A DNA stretch of 64,000 bases from Brevibacterium sp. RIT 803 (GCF_016892625.1 NZ_JAFEMW010000001.1:868001-932000), one strand, 5' to 3'. Positions 1 to 9,384 are shown, counted from the first letter of the stretch. Notes: generated by a model from the sequence alone, not told the origin. Translations and numbers: made by a program.

Positions 1-1
1 G

Positions 2-433
2 CCGGCCCAGACGGTCACCCTCGATGAGGCACTCGACGAACTCGGCGGGGAGGTCGTCATGGTTCCCGAGATCAAGCCAGGGGCCACCTCGGCGGAGGTC
101 GATCAGGTTCTCGACGTCTTCGACGAACGTGGACTCAAGGAATCCCTCATCGTCCAGTCCTTCGACTTCGAAGCGGCGAAGACAATCGCGCAGCGCGGTT
201 ACACGTCGCTCTACCTCACCGGAGCAAAGCTGCCGACGGAATCGTTCGATGAGATCTCCGATGCCGGCATCGAATGGGTTGGACCCAGTAAGAATCTGCC
301 GACACGAGACCTGCGCAAACTCGACAAGGCAGGCTTCCACGTTGCGCCCTATACCCTCGCGACGTCGAAGGACGGGCACCGCCTGCCGGGCTGGATCGAC
401 GGCTACTTCACCGACGACGCCTGGACGAACTAG
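2..433 (+). CDS. Glycerophosphodiester phosphodiesterase, C-terminal part
   Basis: The gene enters from the left edge, so only the last 143 codons are visible. The reading frame is open from base 2 and ends at TAG 431-433. Seen: TLDEAL near the start followed by VPEIKPG, which fits the EIK strand of GDPD-family TIM barrels. Later come SFD, YTLATSKDG and a C-terminal GYFTDD, the usual end of this family, where the last barrel strand warns of an entry into another chain. The family hydrolyses glycerophosphodiesters to glycerol 3-phosphate and an alcohol. The catalytic His residues lie outside the window, so activity and any signal peptide cannot be judged. A strong hairpin follows the stop. Confidence 0.8.
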   Translation, partial: PAQTVTLDEALDELGGEVVMVPEIKPGATSAEVDQVLDVFDERGLKESLIVQSFDFEAAKTIAQRGYTSLYLTGAKLPTESFDEISDAGIEWVGPSKNLPTRDLRKLDKAGFHVAPYTLATSKDGHRLPGWIDGYFTDDAWTN

Positions 434-465
434 CGGGCGATGCCCCGAACCAGCGGGCAACGTCT

Positions 466-511
466 TCGGCCTCGGAAGGTCAGCAGAGTTCTGTTGACCT
501 TCCGAGGCCGA
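466..511 (+). terminator. Strong stem-loop downstream of the GDPD gene
   Basis: Bases 466-487 and 490-511 form a 22-bp inverted repeat with one G-T wobble and a 2-nt centre. No clear T tract follows. It starts 33 bp after the stop codon, the expected place for a terminator. As a near-perfect dyad it could work on either strand. Confidence 0.65.
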
Positions 512-841
512 ACTCGTGAGACCCGGGCAAACGACTGAACGCGAACTGAGTCCGCGGAGACACAATATGACGCGTTCATGATGTCCGCGGTGGCGAACCG
601 CTAGAATCGGCTCGTCACCCACTTCTCTCCTGAGGAGTTGCAGTGACGTCCAACGCAGCGATGCCGCACAAGCGACCTTGACGGGCCTCAACAAGGAAGT
701 CGACTCCTCGTCATGCCGCCAGGCCTCCTCTTCACCTCAGTGACCCGACGGCGTATTCACCGATGAAGAACGCCGTTGCACGAGAGAGGACCGCCCGCAT
801 CGCCTGCAGCAAACTCCCGTTACAGCTAAGGAGCACAATCG
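512..841 (+). other. Intergenic region upstream of mdh with possible promoter and mini-ORF
   Basis: No convincing gene is seen. TAGAAT at 602-607 resembles an actinobacterial -10 box. A 12-codon ORF (GTG 643 to TGA 681) follows a GAGGAG-type ribosome site at about 632-637, so it could be a short translated leader ahead of mdh, but it is too short to support on its own. The clear mdh ribosome site AAGGAG lies just before 842. Confidence 0.3.
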
Positions 842-1828
842 ATGAATACCCCCATCAAAGTCGCCGTCACCGGTGCGGCCGGTCAGATCGGCTACAGTCT
901 TCTCTTCCGCATTGCCAGCGGCGCTCTCTTCGGCCCGCAAACTCCAGTTCAGCTGCGCCTGCTGGAAATAACACCAGCACTGACTGCCCTCGAAGGCGTG
1001 GTCATGGAACTCGAGGACTGTGCCTTTCCCACTCTCGACTCGGTTGAGATCGGCGATTCGGCCGAGCACATCTTCGACGGCGTCAACCTCGCCCTGCTCG
1101 TCGGCGCTCGCCCCAGGTCTCAGGGCATGGAGCGCAGCGACCTCCTTGAGGCCAATGGTGCGATCTTCACTGCCCAGGGCAAGGCCCTCAACTCAGTCGC
1201 CGCCGACGATGTCCGCATCGGCGTCACCGGGAATCCGGCCAATACCAATGCGCTGATCGCCTTGCACAATGCGCCCGATATCCCCGCCGAACGTTTCAGC
1301 GCACTGACCCGCTTGGACCACAACCGCGCCCTGGCACAGCTGGCCAAAAAGGCCGCAGTATCGGTCGCCGACATATCCAGGATGACGATCTGGGGCAACC
1401 ACTCAGCCACCCAGTATCCCGACATCTACCACGCAGAGATCGGCGGGGTGAATGCCGCTGAGGTCATCGGCGACCAAGCCTGGATCGAGAACGATCTCAT
1501 CCCCACGGTTGCCGAGCGCGGTGCCGCCATCATCGAGGCGCGTGGATCTTCCTCTGCGGCCTCTGCTGCCGCGGCGACGATCGACGCCGCCCACGACTGG
1601 CTGTACGGCACGCCCGAGAGCGACTGGGCCTCGATGGCGGTGGTCTCCGATGGTTCCTATGGGGTGCCTGAGGGGCTGATCTCCTCCTATCCCGTGACAA
1701 CTTCGGACGGGAACTGGGAGATCGTGCAGGGACTCGATATCAACGACTTCAGCCGCAGGATGATCGACGCCACCACTGCTGAGCTCGCCGAGGAGCGTGA
1801 GACGGTGACCGCTCTCGGTCTGATCTGA
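842..1828 (+). CDS. mdh: Malate dehydrogenase
   Basis: 328 residues, the usual length of the NAD-dependent bacterial MDH group close to cytosolic MDH. It interconverts malate and oxaloacetate with NAD in the TCA cycle. Seen: N-terminal Rossmann motif [19 protein letters not shown], the substrate-binding arginine region [19 protein letters not shown], the NPANTNALI segment, LTRLDHNRA, and the catalytic histidine context [19 protein letters not shown] stands about 7 bases before ATG 842. It stands alone, followed by a regulator gene 59 bp away; GGCTG/CAGCC at about 1838-1861 could form a weak hairpin between them. Confidence 0.96.
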   Translation: MNTPIKVAVTGAAGQIGYSLLFRIASGALFGPQTPVQLRLLEITPALTALEGVVMELEDCAFPTLDSVEIGDSAEHIFDGVNLALLVGARPRSQGMERSDLLEANGAIFTAQGKALNSVAADDVRIGVTGNPANTNALIALHNAPDIPAERFSALTRLDHNRALAQLAKKAAVSVADISRMTIWGNHSATQYPDIYHAEIGGVNAAEVIGDQAWIENDLIPTVAERGAAIIEARGSSSAASAAAATIDAAHDWLYGTPESDWASMAVVSDGSYGVPEGLISSYPVTTSDGNWEIVQGLDINDFSRRMIDATTAELAEERETVTALGLI

Positions 1829-1887
1829 GTTCTTCGGCTGGGTGCTGATATTCTCAGCCTCAGATGACCCTGTGACCGAAGGTACCC

Positions 1888-2481
1888 ATGAGCACCGAGA
1901 ATGTCTCGCCGAATGCGGCTGATCCCAGTGTGGAGTACATGGGTGCGCTCATCCACCAGTTGCGGGGATCGGCGGGAATGACCCTGACCGACCTCAGCCG
2001 CGTCGCCGGAGTGAGCCAGGGGTTGCTGAGCCAGATCGAACGTGGTCGTGGCAATCCTGCATATCTCACGCTGCTCAAGATCGCGAGGGCCTTCGATGTG
2101 CCCGTCGGCCGGTTCTTCACCCAGGGTGAGGAACCGGCCGACAATCGCGTGGTCCGCGCCGACAAACGTCGTCAGCTGCAGGTCACCGATCGCGGACTCG
2201 TCTACGAGCTGCTGACGCCGACGATGAACGGCGCACTGCTGGTGCTCAAAGTGCGGGTCCCATCGGGGTACTCCAACGAGTCGGTGCCCTTCAACCATCA
2301 CCGCGCCGAAGAGTGCCTGTTCGTCCTCGAGGGAACCTGCTATTTCCAGGTCGGCGATGACGGATACACGCTGGCAGCCGGTGACAGCATCACCTATTGG
2401 GGCGATCAGCCGCACTGGTTCCGGATCCTCGGTGACGCCGAGGCGGTTCTCATCGCCACGATGACTCCCCCGGTGTTCTGA
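1888..2481 (+). CDS. XRE-family regulator with C-terminal cupin domain
   Basis: 197 residues. The N-terminal half (about residues 15-70) is a Cro/C1-type helix-turn-helix (MTLTDLSRVAGVSQGLLSQI, GNPAYLTLLKIARAF). The C-terminal half (about 110-190) is a cupin barrel with FNHHRAEECLFVLEG and AAGDSITYWGDQPHWF. This architecture is common in regulators of small-molecule metabolism, where the cupin probably senses a ligand. Neither neighbour reveals the target: mdh lies upstream and a convergent ChaB-like gene downstream. The ligand cannot be inferred. Confidence 0.88.
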   Translation: MSTENVSPNAADPSVEYMGALIHQLRGSAGMTLTDLSRVAGVSQGLLSQIERGRGNPAYLTLLKIARAFDVPVGRFFTQGEEPADNRVVRADKRRQLQVTDRGLVYELLTPTMNGALLVLKVRVPSGYSNESVPFNHHRAEECLFVLEGTCYFQVGDDGYTLAAGDSITYWGDQPHWFRILGDAEAVLIATMTPPVF

Positions 2482-2508
2482 GGTCCGTTTCCAGGCGTGG
2501 GCGAGACT

Positions 2509-2925
2509 TCAGTCGCTCTTCTTCGTGCGCCGGCTGCTTTCACGCTCGAGGGCCTCGACGAGTTCCTTCTTGGTCATCGTCGAACGTCCCGGGATCTTCA
2601 GCTTGCTTGCCTGCTGGTACAGGTGGTCCTTCGTCGCATTCGCGTCCACCCCACCAGCGGTCGGGCGATCGGTGTTCTTCCCGCCCTTGGCTTGGGCATC
2701 TGATGGCCCCGGTGAGGATTTCGGTTCCCATCTGTCACCGACCTTTTCGTGAGTGTGCTTGAGCGCATCGTAGGCCACCTGGTGCGCGCGCTCTTCGTCG
2801 CCGTACTCCTCCATTGCGGAATCGTAGGTCTTGGCGAAAGTCCGCTGAGCTTTGGCATCCGAATGTCGCAAGGTTGCTGGAAGCTCTGACTTCTTCGGGA
2901 CTCCTGAACTGCTCATCTTCGGCAT
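2509..2925 (-). CDS. ChaB-domain protein with C-terminal Rho-N-like motif
   Basis: 138 residues from the preferred ATG at 2925; an in-frame GTG at 2934 is the alternative. The first half resembles ChaB (KKSELPATLRHSDAKAQRTF, then AYDSAMEEYGDEERAHQVAY and ALKHTHEKVGDRW). The C-terminal part (TKDHLYQQASKLKIPGRSTM, TKKELVEALE) resembles the short Rho N-terminal/SAP-like helical module often joined to ChaB in actinobacteria. Such proteins are often in stress regulons, which fits CsbD-like and YflT-like genes in the first 10 kb. A GAGGAG ribosome site lies upstream. The molecular role is unknown. Confidence 0.78.
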   Translation of the reverse strand: MPKMSSSGVPKKSELPATLRHSDAKAQRTFAKTYDSAMEEYGDEERAHQVAYDALKHTHEKVGDRWEPKSSPGPSDAQAKGGKNTDRPTAGGVDANATKDHLYQQASKLKIPGRSTMTKKELVEALERESSRRTKKSD

Positions 2926-3229
2926 GGTGACCACATCTCCTCACGAACGCGAACGTCACGGTTATCCCGACGGTAACGCAGATCACCCGCCCATGTCAGT
3001 ACCCGTTCCGCACATCGTCTGCGTCGATATCGCTGCGCAGACTTACATATCGCTGGTGTTCTGTGCCCAGCGGAATTTCCCCGAACCGGTGACTCTTGTC
3101 CGCTGTCGGACAGGGGCGTACGTTTGACGCACGAGGACAGTGTCGCGCACGGATGCCAGCGCACCGGCGCAGGAACGGCAGCCGAGCTCGGCTCAGAGCT
3201 GCACCGCGGTGCTGCAGAGAGGACCCGTC

Positions 3230-3739
3230 ATGGATGAGGAGTCGTTCGACAACCTGATGGTCTCCGCCGATGCCGGTCTGATTGTCGTGACCACCGCGGC
3301 AGAGGGCGAACGGGCGGGCTGCCTGGTGGGTTTCCACTCGCAGGCGAGCATGTCTCCTCAGCAGTACGGTTTCTGGTTGTCGAAGGCCAATCACACCTAC
3401 CAGGTGAGCCTACGGTCCACGCATTTCGCGGTTCACTTCCTCACTGCCGAGGATCTCGCCATGGCGCAGCGCTTCGGTGCCCGATCTGGTGAGGACACCG
3501 ACAAGTTCCGCGGACTCGATGTTCACCTCACCGAGCAGGGAGTGCCGGTGCTCAGTGCTCTGCCGAACCGGGTGATCGTTGAGCGCATCACCATGCTCGA
3601 CGACGGAGGAGACCACGTCGCCATCACCGCTCGGGTGATCTCAAGCGAGACCAGCGGGCCCTTTGCGCCTCTGCGCCTGTCCCACATCGGTGACCTGCCT
3701 GCGGGCCGCGACAATGCCGAACGGGCAATTCAGCCCTGA
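3230..3739 (+). CDS. Flavin reductase-like FMN-binding domain protein
   Basis: 169 residues from ATG 3230, chosen because AGAGAGGA stands just before it and family similarity begins there (MDEESFDNLM, then ADAGLIVVTTAAEGERAGCL). The GFHSQASMSPQQYGFWLSKA segment and HFAVHFL are typical of the flavin reductase-like split barrel. An in-frame start at 3140 would add 30 residues with no family resemblance. It probably binds FMN or FAD and reduces flavin or a small substrate with NAD(P)H. No partner monooxygenase is adjacent, so the pathway is unknown. Confidence 0.8.
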   Translation: MDEESFDNLMVSADAGLIVVTTAAEGERAGCLVGFHSQASMSPQQYGFWLSKANHTYQVSLRSTHFAVHFLTAEDLAMAQRFGARSGEDTDKFRGLDVHLTEQGVPVLSALPNRVIVERITMLDDGGDHVAITARVISSETSGPFAPLRLSHIGDLPAGRDNAERAIQP

Positions 3740-3807
3740 TGCCCTCAACGGTCCGGCTGCAGAGGCAGCCTGCATCACGGCAGGGCCGATTCCCACTTCA
3801 GACGCTG

Positions 3808-4701
3808 TCAGTGCGTGGGCTGGCCTCCATTGACGTTGAGGGTCTCACCCAGGACGTAACTCGACTCCGCCGAAGTGAGGAACACATAAGCCGGCGCGAG
3901 TTCCGTCGGCTGACCGGCTCGCCCCAAGGGAGTGTTCTTCCCGAATTGGGGCAGTGCTTCCTTCGGCTGACCCTCAGAGACCTGCAGGGGCGTCCAGATC
4001 GGGCCGGGTGCGACCGCGTTGACTCGGATGCCGCGTGGAGCCAGCTGAGTGGCCAGTCCTTTTGTGAAGTTGTTGATTGCAGCTTTAGTCGACGCATAGT
4101 CCAGCAGGTGGGTAGACGGAGAATATGCTTGCACGGACGTCGAGTTCACAATCGTTGCGCCGGCGGGCAGATAACCCACTGCTGTCTTCGTCACTCGGAA
4201 CATGGCGCGAATGTTGATCTCGAACGTATTGCCCCATTGCTCGTCGGACAGATCTTCGATCTCCTCGACTGCAATCTGTCGTCCGGCATTGTTCACCAGG
4301 GCGTCGAGTCCACCCAAGCCGTCTGCCGCATCATGGACCACCTGCTGGCAGTAGTCGGAATCTGACAAGTCCCCGGGAAGCGGGACCGCTGTACCGCCTG
4401 CCTCGCGGATGACGTCGCAGACATGGCGTGCGTCCTCCTCCTCGGCAGGCAGGTACGACAGGGCGACATCTGCTCCTTCTCGGGCGAAGGCGATAGCGAC
4501 TGCCGAGCCGATGCCGGAATCAGCCCCGGTGATCAGCGCTTTGCGCCCCTTGAGCCGACCGGTGCCGCGATAGCTCTGCTCACCACGGTCTGTCCCTGGA
4601 ATCAGGTCGACGTCGAGGCCCGGCTCAGGCTGATCTTGTTTGGGCGGGGAGATGTCTGGAAATCGTGTCACCGGATCTTGGAAAGTCAGTTGGTCGCTCA
4701 T
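3808..4701 (-). CDS. SDR-family NAD(P)-dependent oxidoreductase (YghA/GSP39-like)
   Basis: 297 residues, longer than a minimal SDR because of an N-terminal extension rich in Pro and Asp (FPDISPPKQDQPEPGLDVDL), typical of the YghA/general-stress-protein-39 subgroup. Seen: cofactor motif TGADSGIG, NNAGRQ, NSTSVQAYSP, the catalytic YASTK, and the closing GETLNVNGGQ. It should reduce a carbonyl or oxidise an alcohol with NAD(P)(H); the substrate is not evident. It lies in a stretch of stress-type genes and is followed (on its own strand upstream) by ligD. Confidence 0.9.
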   Translation of the reverse strand: MSDQLTFQDPVTRFPDISPPKQDQPEPGLDVDLIPGTDRGEQSYRGTGRLKGRKALITGADSGIGSAVAIAFAREGADVALSYLPAEEEDARHVCDVIREAGGTAVPLPGDLSDSDYCQQVVHDAADGLGGLDALVNNAGRQIAVEEIEDLSDEQWGNTFEINIRAMFRVTKTAVGYLPAGATIVNSTSVQAYSPSTHLLDYASTKAAINNFTKGLATQLAPRGIRVNAVAPGPIWTPLQVSEGQPKEALPQFGKNTPLGRAGQPTELAPAYVFLTSAESSYVLGETLNVNGGQPTH

Positions 4702-4887
4702 GCGCTTGATCCCCTTTCGGCTGATCCCGCTTACGCAAGGATCAGACTCGTTTCGCTCTCGATCAGCACGGTACTCTGGGAAGCTTCAGCACCGCCCAGT
4801 GCCGCCACATTAACAGGATCCGCGGAGTCTCGTAACCCCTGTCGTGACCGACGGTTCTGCGGTGAACATGCTCCACCCCCTCCTCTC

Positions 4888-7470
4888 TCAGGTGGTGACT
4901 TGCTCAGGGCCGATGTCGTCCCGGAGCCCGCGCCATACGGGATGACGCAGCCGACCAGCCTCGGTGATTCCTCCGTATTGGACCTCCCCGACGAGGCTGG
5001 GCCGCACCCAGTTCGCATCACGTGACTCGGCGGCAGGAACCTCCAAGGAGGGTGTCTTCCGGCTCAGGCGATCGAGCTGTGCCCGCAGAGCCTGCAGCTG
5101 ATGGTCATCGAAGCCGGTGCCCACACGACCCAGATAGACCAGGTCTTCCTGATCGTGGGCCGCCAGCAGCAGCGAAGAGAAGGTCTCGGAACGCTCCCCC
5201 TTGCCGGTGCGCCACCCGACGATGATCACGTCTCGAGTCGAGGAATGTTTGAGCTTAGCCCAGGTCCGAGTTCGACGGCCCGGAAGATAGGTGCTGCCGA
5301 TCTGCTTCGCCATGACTCCTTCGAGGTGGAGGTCACGACTGGCCTCCATCGCTTCGTCCACGGTTCCTTCGAAGGCTGCCGGCACATGGATGTGCTCACC
5401 CTCGGCGACCACGTCATGGAGACGTTCGCGTCGTTCGAGATACGGGGTCTTCAGCAAGGAAGCGCCGTCAACGCTCAACACGTCGAAGACCATCAGGTAC
5501 ACCGGTGTGCGCTCACGTTCACGTTTGATGTCGCTCTCATGCGTCAGTCCCATTCTGCGCTGCAGCCGCCCGAAATCGGGGCGACTGCCTGGGCCCAGCG
5601 CGACGATCTCTGCGTCAAGGATGCAATCAGCGTCCACGCAGTCGGCGAGCTCGATGAGTTCGGGGTAGGCCTTCGTCATATTGTGACCATTGCGGCTGGT
5701 CAGCGCGATCGACCCGGACGAATCATCGGTGCCGGCACGCACGGAGGCGAGCGCACGGATGCCGTCCCACTTCATTTCGAATGCCCAGTCGTCGGACTGT
5801 CGGCGAACGGAGCGAAGGCTCCCGATACTGGCCAGCATCGGTGCCATGTCAGTGGGCTGGACATCGCTGGAACCGGTGCGTTCGGGGTCGGCGGACCCGT
5901 TTCGCTGGGAATCCGGGTGCTCAGTCGAAGGTTTGTCCCGCCGTGGCGAGTTCTTAGATGAGTTCGAAGATGAGTCTTTGGTCAGGTGGATCATCCAATT
6001 CTTCTCAGGTTCCTTGTTCGGCCCGTGCTCACCGGTGTTGAACAGTGCGAACCGTCGCTCTCCCCCGAGCCCGCCGTCTTCGGCCCCATGGAGAACAGCG
6101 ATGATCTCGCGGCCGTCTTTCCATTTCTCGAGTTCGTAAGTCCCGGAGTCCCAGATCGTGACCTCTCCGGCGCCATACTGGCCTTTCTCGATCGTGCCTT
6201 CGAAGCGTCCGTATTCACGAGGGTGATCCTCAGTCTGGATGGCCAGGTGATTGTGCTTCGGATCGGTGGGCGGTCCTTTCGGCAGTGCCCACGAAACCAG
6301 CACACCCTCGTGCTCGAGTCGGAAGTCCCAGTGCAGGGTGCTGGCGTGATGTTCCTGGATCACGAAGGACAGCTCGTCCCCGCTGGTGCCGTGGCTTTCG
6401 GGCACCGGTTCGCTGGTGCGCTTCGGGTCACGCTTGGATCGGTAGATGTCGAGACGATCGCGGGGCGCCGTCGATGAGATCGACGATTCCTTCTTCGAAG
6501 CAGCTGCGGGCCGCGCCGAGGTGGGTGCTGGATCTGCGGAATCGCCGGCAGTCTTCGCCAACGGCTCGAGCAGATCGCCGAGGTCGTCGATCCGCTCAAG
6601 GACCTCCTCGAAGCGCAGCTGCTCGACAGCGGGCGGGTCGTCGAGTTCGTCCCAGGTCCGCGGTGTCGCCACTGTGGGGGTGAACCGGCCGCGCAGAGAA
6701 TAGGGGGCCACTGTCGTCTTCGCCGCTGAGTTCTGAGACCAGTCGATGAGCACCTTGTTCTCTCGCAGCGTCTTCTTCATGGCTGAGACGATGAGGTCCT
6801 GATGATCGGCTTCGAGGCTGCGCGCCAACTCGTGGGCGACGTCGGAGATCTGCTGGCTGGACGCTGATCCATCGAGCGGTGCATAGAGATGGATCCCCTT
6901 GGAACCGCTGGTCACGGGATAGACGTCGAGATCCATCCCAGTCAGAAGCTCCCTCACCAACTGTGCGACCTCGATGCAGTCGGCCAGTTCACGTCCCGGG
7001 CCGGGGTCGAGATCGAAGACCATTCGATCAGGATGTCTTGTCGTCGAGTCGATGGTGCCAGGGTCGGACGATCCCTTCGCGACCTGCCATTGGGGGATGT
7101 GGATCTCGAGCGAGGCCATCTGGGCAAGGTAGGTCAATGTCGCACGATCCTGGACCAGCGGGTACCTTTTGGATCCGGTGGAATGACGGATGGAACGGGA
7201 AGTGATCCACGATGGTGCGGATTCGGGGAGGTTCTTCTCAAAGAAAACGTCACCCGGTTTCTCCTGGGTGCCGACACCGTCGACCCAGCGTTTGCGGGTG
7301 GCGATGCGATCATGGGCGTGCCGGGTCATGTGCTCAGAGATGCGAGCGTAGTAGTCGAGCACCTCACCTTTGGTCGTGCCCGTCTCCGGATAGAAGACCT
7401 TATCAAGATTGGTCAACGTCAACCGATGCCCGTCGACGGTGACCTTCTGCTCCTTGCGTGGCATGGACAC
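4888..7470 (-). CDS. ligD: Multidomain ATP-dependent DNA ligase D (Pol-PE-Lig)
   Basis: 860 residues, the central enzyme of bacterial non-homologous end joining. The domain order matches mycobacterial LigD: N-terminal primase-polymerase (about 1-300, metal site VFDLDPGPG and GSKGIHLYAPLDG), 3'-phosphoesterase (about 335-490, QEHHASTLHWDFRLEHEGV, GAGEVTIWDSG), then ATP-dependent ligase (about 540-860) with adenylated lysine in EMKWDGIRAL (Lys567). Low-complexity Ser/Pro-rich linkers separate the domains. ku is divergent, with 165 bp between the starts, so both may share a control region. The start at 7470 gives MSMPRKEQ; an internal ATG at M3 is possible. Confidence 0.95.
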   Translation of the reverse strand: MSMPRKEQKVTVDGHRLTLTNLDKVFYPETGTTKGEVLDYYARISEHMTRHAHDRIATRKRWVDGVGTQEKPGDVFFEKNLPESAPSWITSRSIRHSTGSKRYPLVQDRATLTYLAQMASLEIHIPQWQVAKGSSDPGTIDSTTRHPDRMVFDLDPGPGRELADCIEVAQLVRELLTGMDLDVYPVTSGSKGIHLYAPLDGSASSQQISDVAHELARSLEADHQDLIVSAMKKTLRENKVLIDWSQNSAAKTTVAPYSLRGRFTPTVATPRTWDELDDPPAVEQLRFEEVLERIDDLGDLLEPLAKTAGDSADPAPTSARPAAASKKESSISSTAPRDRLDIYRSKRDPKRTSEPVPESHGTSGDELSFVIQEHHASTLHWDFRLEHEGVLVSWALPKGPPTDPKHNHLAIQTEDHPREYGRFEGTIEKGQYGAGEVTIWDSGTYELEKWKDGREIIAVLHGAEDGGLGGERRFALFNTGEHGPNKEPEKNWMIHLTKDSSSNSSKNSPRRDKPSTEHPDSQRNGSADPERTGSSDVQPTDMAPMLASIGSLRSVRRQSDDWAFEMKWDGIRALASVRAGTDDSSGSIALTSRNGHNMTKAYPELIELADCVDADCILDAEIVALGPGSRPDFGRLQRRMGLTHESDIKRERERTPVYLMVFDVLSVDGASLLKTPYLERRERLHDVVAEGEHIHVPAAFEGTVDEAMEASRDLHLEGVMAKQIGSTYLPGRRTRTWAKLKHSSTRDVIIVGWRTGKGERSETFSSLLLAAHDQEDLVYLGRVGTGFDDHQLQALRAQLDRLSRKTPSLEVPAAESRDANWVRPSLVGEVQYGGITEAGRLRHPVWRGLRDDIGPEQVTT

Positions 7471-7635
7471 CTCCTGTGGTCTGTACGCTACTCGCTTGCG
7501 ACGACGGAGACGAGGGAAAGGGCAGGACGACCTCGGCGATGGCGACCTGCGAAGACAGAACGCACAGCAGGAGCGATCTCAGGGGGCGAGCCAATGGGGG
7601 TAGCCAAGGTGCTGGGACTGAGTTTCAATGGATGC

Positions 7636-8589
7636 ATGAGAGCCATCTGGACCGGATCGATTGCGTTTGGTCTCGTCAACGTGCCGGTGAAGCTGTACTC
7701 GGCCACAGAGAACCACGATGTCAGCATGCACCAGGTGCATGAGAAGGACGGCGGACGCATCCGCAATCAACACCGTTGTCAAGAGTGTGGGAAGGTCGTT
7801 GAGTTCGATGACATAGTCAAGGCCTACGACGACGGCGACAACCGCGTGATTCTCACGAAAGACGATTTCGAGGCCCTGCCCGCCGATGAGAATGACGACC
7901 TTGACGTCCTCCAGTTCGTCCCCAACGATCAGATCGACCCGATCATGCTGGAGAAGTCGTACTTCCTGGAGCCGACGTCGAAGACACCGAAGGCCTATCT
8001 TCTTCTGCGGCAGACGCTCGAAGACACCGACCGCACGGCCATCGTGAAGATCACGCTGCGCACCCGCACTCGACTGGCGATCCTGCGAGTGTGTGGAAAG
8101 GTGCTCATGATCCAGACATTGCGCTGGGCCGATGAGATCCGTGACGTCGACTTCAAGGGAGTGAACTCCCAGGCGAAGATCTCTAAGAAGGAACTGGAGA
8201 TGTCAGCCAAACTTGTCGAATCATATTCGGAGGACTTCACACCTGAGGAGTTCAACGACGACTACCAGGATGAACTGCGCAAGCTCATCGACGCGAAGAT
8301 CGACAAGGGAGAGACCCTCGACCTGGAGAAGGCCTTCCCTGACGAAGACGAGGACGAGGAGCCCGGCGGCGATGTCATCGATCTGATGGACGCGCTGCGC
8401 AAATCCGTCGACACCTCACGCTCATCGAAGAAGGGCTCGAACAGATCCGGTGCGAAGAAGACATCTGGAAAGTCGTCGTCGGGGAAGTCGTCGTCGGGGA
8501 AGTCGTCGTCGGGGAAGTCGTCGTCGGGAAAGTCCTCGTTGGGGAAGTCGTCGTCTTCGAAATCAGCTGCCAAGAAGAAGACCGGATGA
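7636..8589 (+). CDS. ku: Ku-type DNA end-binding protein
   Basis: 317 residues from ATG 7636. Ku forms a ring on DNA double-strand ends and recruits LigD, encoded divergently next door. Seen: MRAIWTGSIAFGLVNVPVKL, the conserved N-terminus of bacterial Ku, then HRCQECGKVVEFDDIVKAYD, EKSYFLEP, and the end-binding core. The C-terminal tail is acidic (about residues 235-250) and then becomes a lysine/serine repeat, (GKSSS)n, ending KKKTG; basic tails in other Ku proteins help bind DNA. An in-frame ATG at 7594 has a better GGGGG-type ribosome site and would add 14 residues, so the start is not settled. The longer open frame back to 6889 lies antisense to ligD and is rejected. Confidence 0.94.
   Translation: MRAIWTGSIAFGLVNVPVKLYSATENHDVSMHQVHEKDGGRIRNQHRCQECGKVVEFDDIVKAYDDGDNRVILTKDDFEALPADENDDLDVLQFVPNDQIDPIMLEKSYFLEPTSKTPKAYLLLRQTLEDTDRTAIVKITLRTRTRLAILRVCGKVLMIQTLRWADEIRDVDFKGVNSQAKISKKELEMSAKLVESYSEDFTPEEFNDDYQDELRKLIDAKIDKGETLDLEKAFPDEDEDEEPGGDVIDLMDALRKSVDTSRSSKKGSNRSGAKKTSGKSSSGKSSSGKSSSGKSSSGKSSLGKSSSSKSAAKKKTG
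8467..8556 (+). repeat. 15-bp in-frame tandem repeat in the ku tail
   Basis: Six consecutive 15-bp units encode GKSSS or close variants (the fifth ends in Leu). The second to fourth units look identical at the nucleotide level, which suggests slippage or recombination. The repeat creates a flexible basic tail and is likely to vary in copy number between strains. Confidence 0.85.
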
Positions 8590-8617
8590 CGCGAAGCAAG
8601 AACGGTCAGAGGAGCTC

Positions 8618-8633
8618 GCACGGCACTCCGTGC
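8618..8633 (+). terminator. Small hairpin after ku
   Basis: GCACGG and CCGTGC pair around a CACT loop about 30 bp after the ku stop. No T tract follows, so termination is only possible, not certain. Confidence 0.35.
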
Positions 8634-8692
8634 GTGCTGACTAATCGTCACCGCCCTGCCCGCACAGCCACGATAGAGCGAAAGGAAGAGCA

Positions 8693-8893
8693 ATGAGCAA
8701 AGAGAACTCCCACAAGACCGAAGAATTCAAGGGCAAGGCGAAAGCCGCTGCCGGAAAGGCCACTGATGACGACTCTCTCCAGGCAGAGGGAAAGGCCGAC
8801 GTGGTCCAGGCCAAAGGCAAGCAGGCCGGCGAGAAAGCCAAGGACGCCGCTCGTGGCGTCGCCAACTCGCTCAAGGACTCCCCCGAGCGCTGA
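8693..8893 (+). CDS. CsbD-like stress protein
   Basis: 66 residues, strongly hydrophilic and Lys/Ala/Glu-rich. Seen: EEFKGKAKAAAGKATDDDSL, QAEGKADVVQAKGKQAGEKA and KDAARGVAN, the repeated KGK/AGK pattern of CsbD-like proteins. The family is induced by general stress in several bacteria, but its biochemistry is unknown. GAAAGGAAGAG gives a strong ribosome site before ATG 8693. Confidence 0.85.
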   Translation: MSKENSHKTEEFKGKAKAAAGKATDDDSLQAEGKADVVQAKGKQAGEKAKDAARGVANSLKDSPER

Positions 8894-9005
8894 GTTGCAA
8901 CTGGCCTGAGAATGCGAGCGGCAGTTCAATGCCGCTCCCATTCCTGTGCGTCTCATGCATCGCAGAAAGGACGCCGCGAAAACTGCTTGGGCAGCACGAC
9001 TGCGG

Positions 9006-9320
9006 TCAGTTTGGCTGACTGATCACCAACAGGAGCTTTCCATTGGCGAGCTTCGTCTCGAGGCCATCGCACTCTTCTGAATCGAAGCCGAATCCGCTGA
9101 AAACGGTTCTGAGCTCAGAGTCTTCTTCGTTGTAGCGATCGGCAACGAGGTCCGCGATATCGGCAGGCTGGAATGTTGCATCGCCGACGATGCAGTCGAT
9201 GCGTTCGTCATCGTGGGCGAACACATGGAGACTTTCCTTCGGAACCCCCTTCGATGCTTGCTTCTTCAGCTCGTTCAGCAGCCCGATATCGTCCTGAAAT
9301 GCCTTCACCGTTGCTTTCAT
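9006..9320 (-). CDS. YflT/general stress protein 17M-like small protein
   Basis: 104 residues. Seen: GVPKESLHVFAHDDERIDCI and an acidic C-terminal half. The pattern of an N-terminal strand, a flexible linker and a LHVFAHDD-type strand resembles the general stress protein 17M/YflT domain, though the match is partial. GAGGAGCTG stands before the ATG. It lies in the stress-flavoured stretch with the CsbD-like gene. No catalytic motif is visible. Confidence 0.6.
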   Translation of the reverse strand: MKATVKAFQDDIGLLNELKKQASKGVPKESLHVFAHDDERIDCIVGDATFQPADIADLVADRYNEEDSELRTVFSGFGFDSEECDGLETKLANGKLLLVISQPN

Positions 9321-9384
9321 TCCAGTTCAGCTCCTCGTTCGAACCAGTGACTACCCGCAGTATCTCACCAAGCGTCTACCGAAG

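Noticed and set aside
6889-7635. N-terminal extension of ku reading to 566 residues
   Set aside because: It lies antisense to ligD and shows no protein-like pattern; Ku similarity starts at MRAIW (7636).
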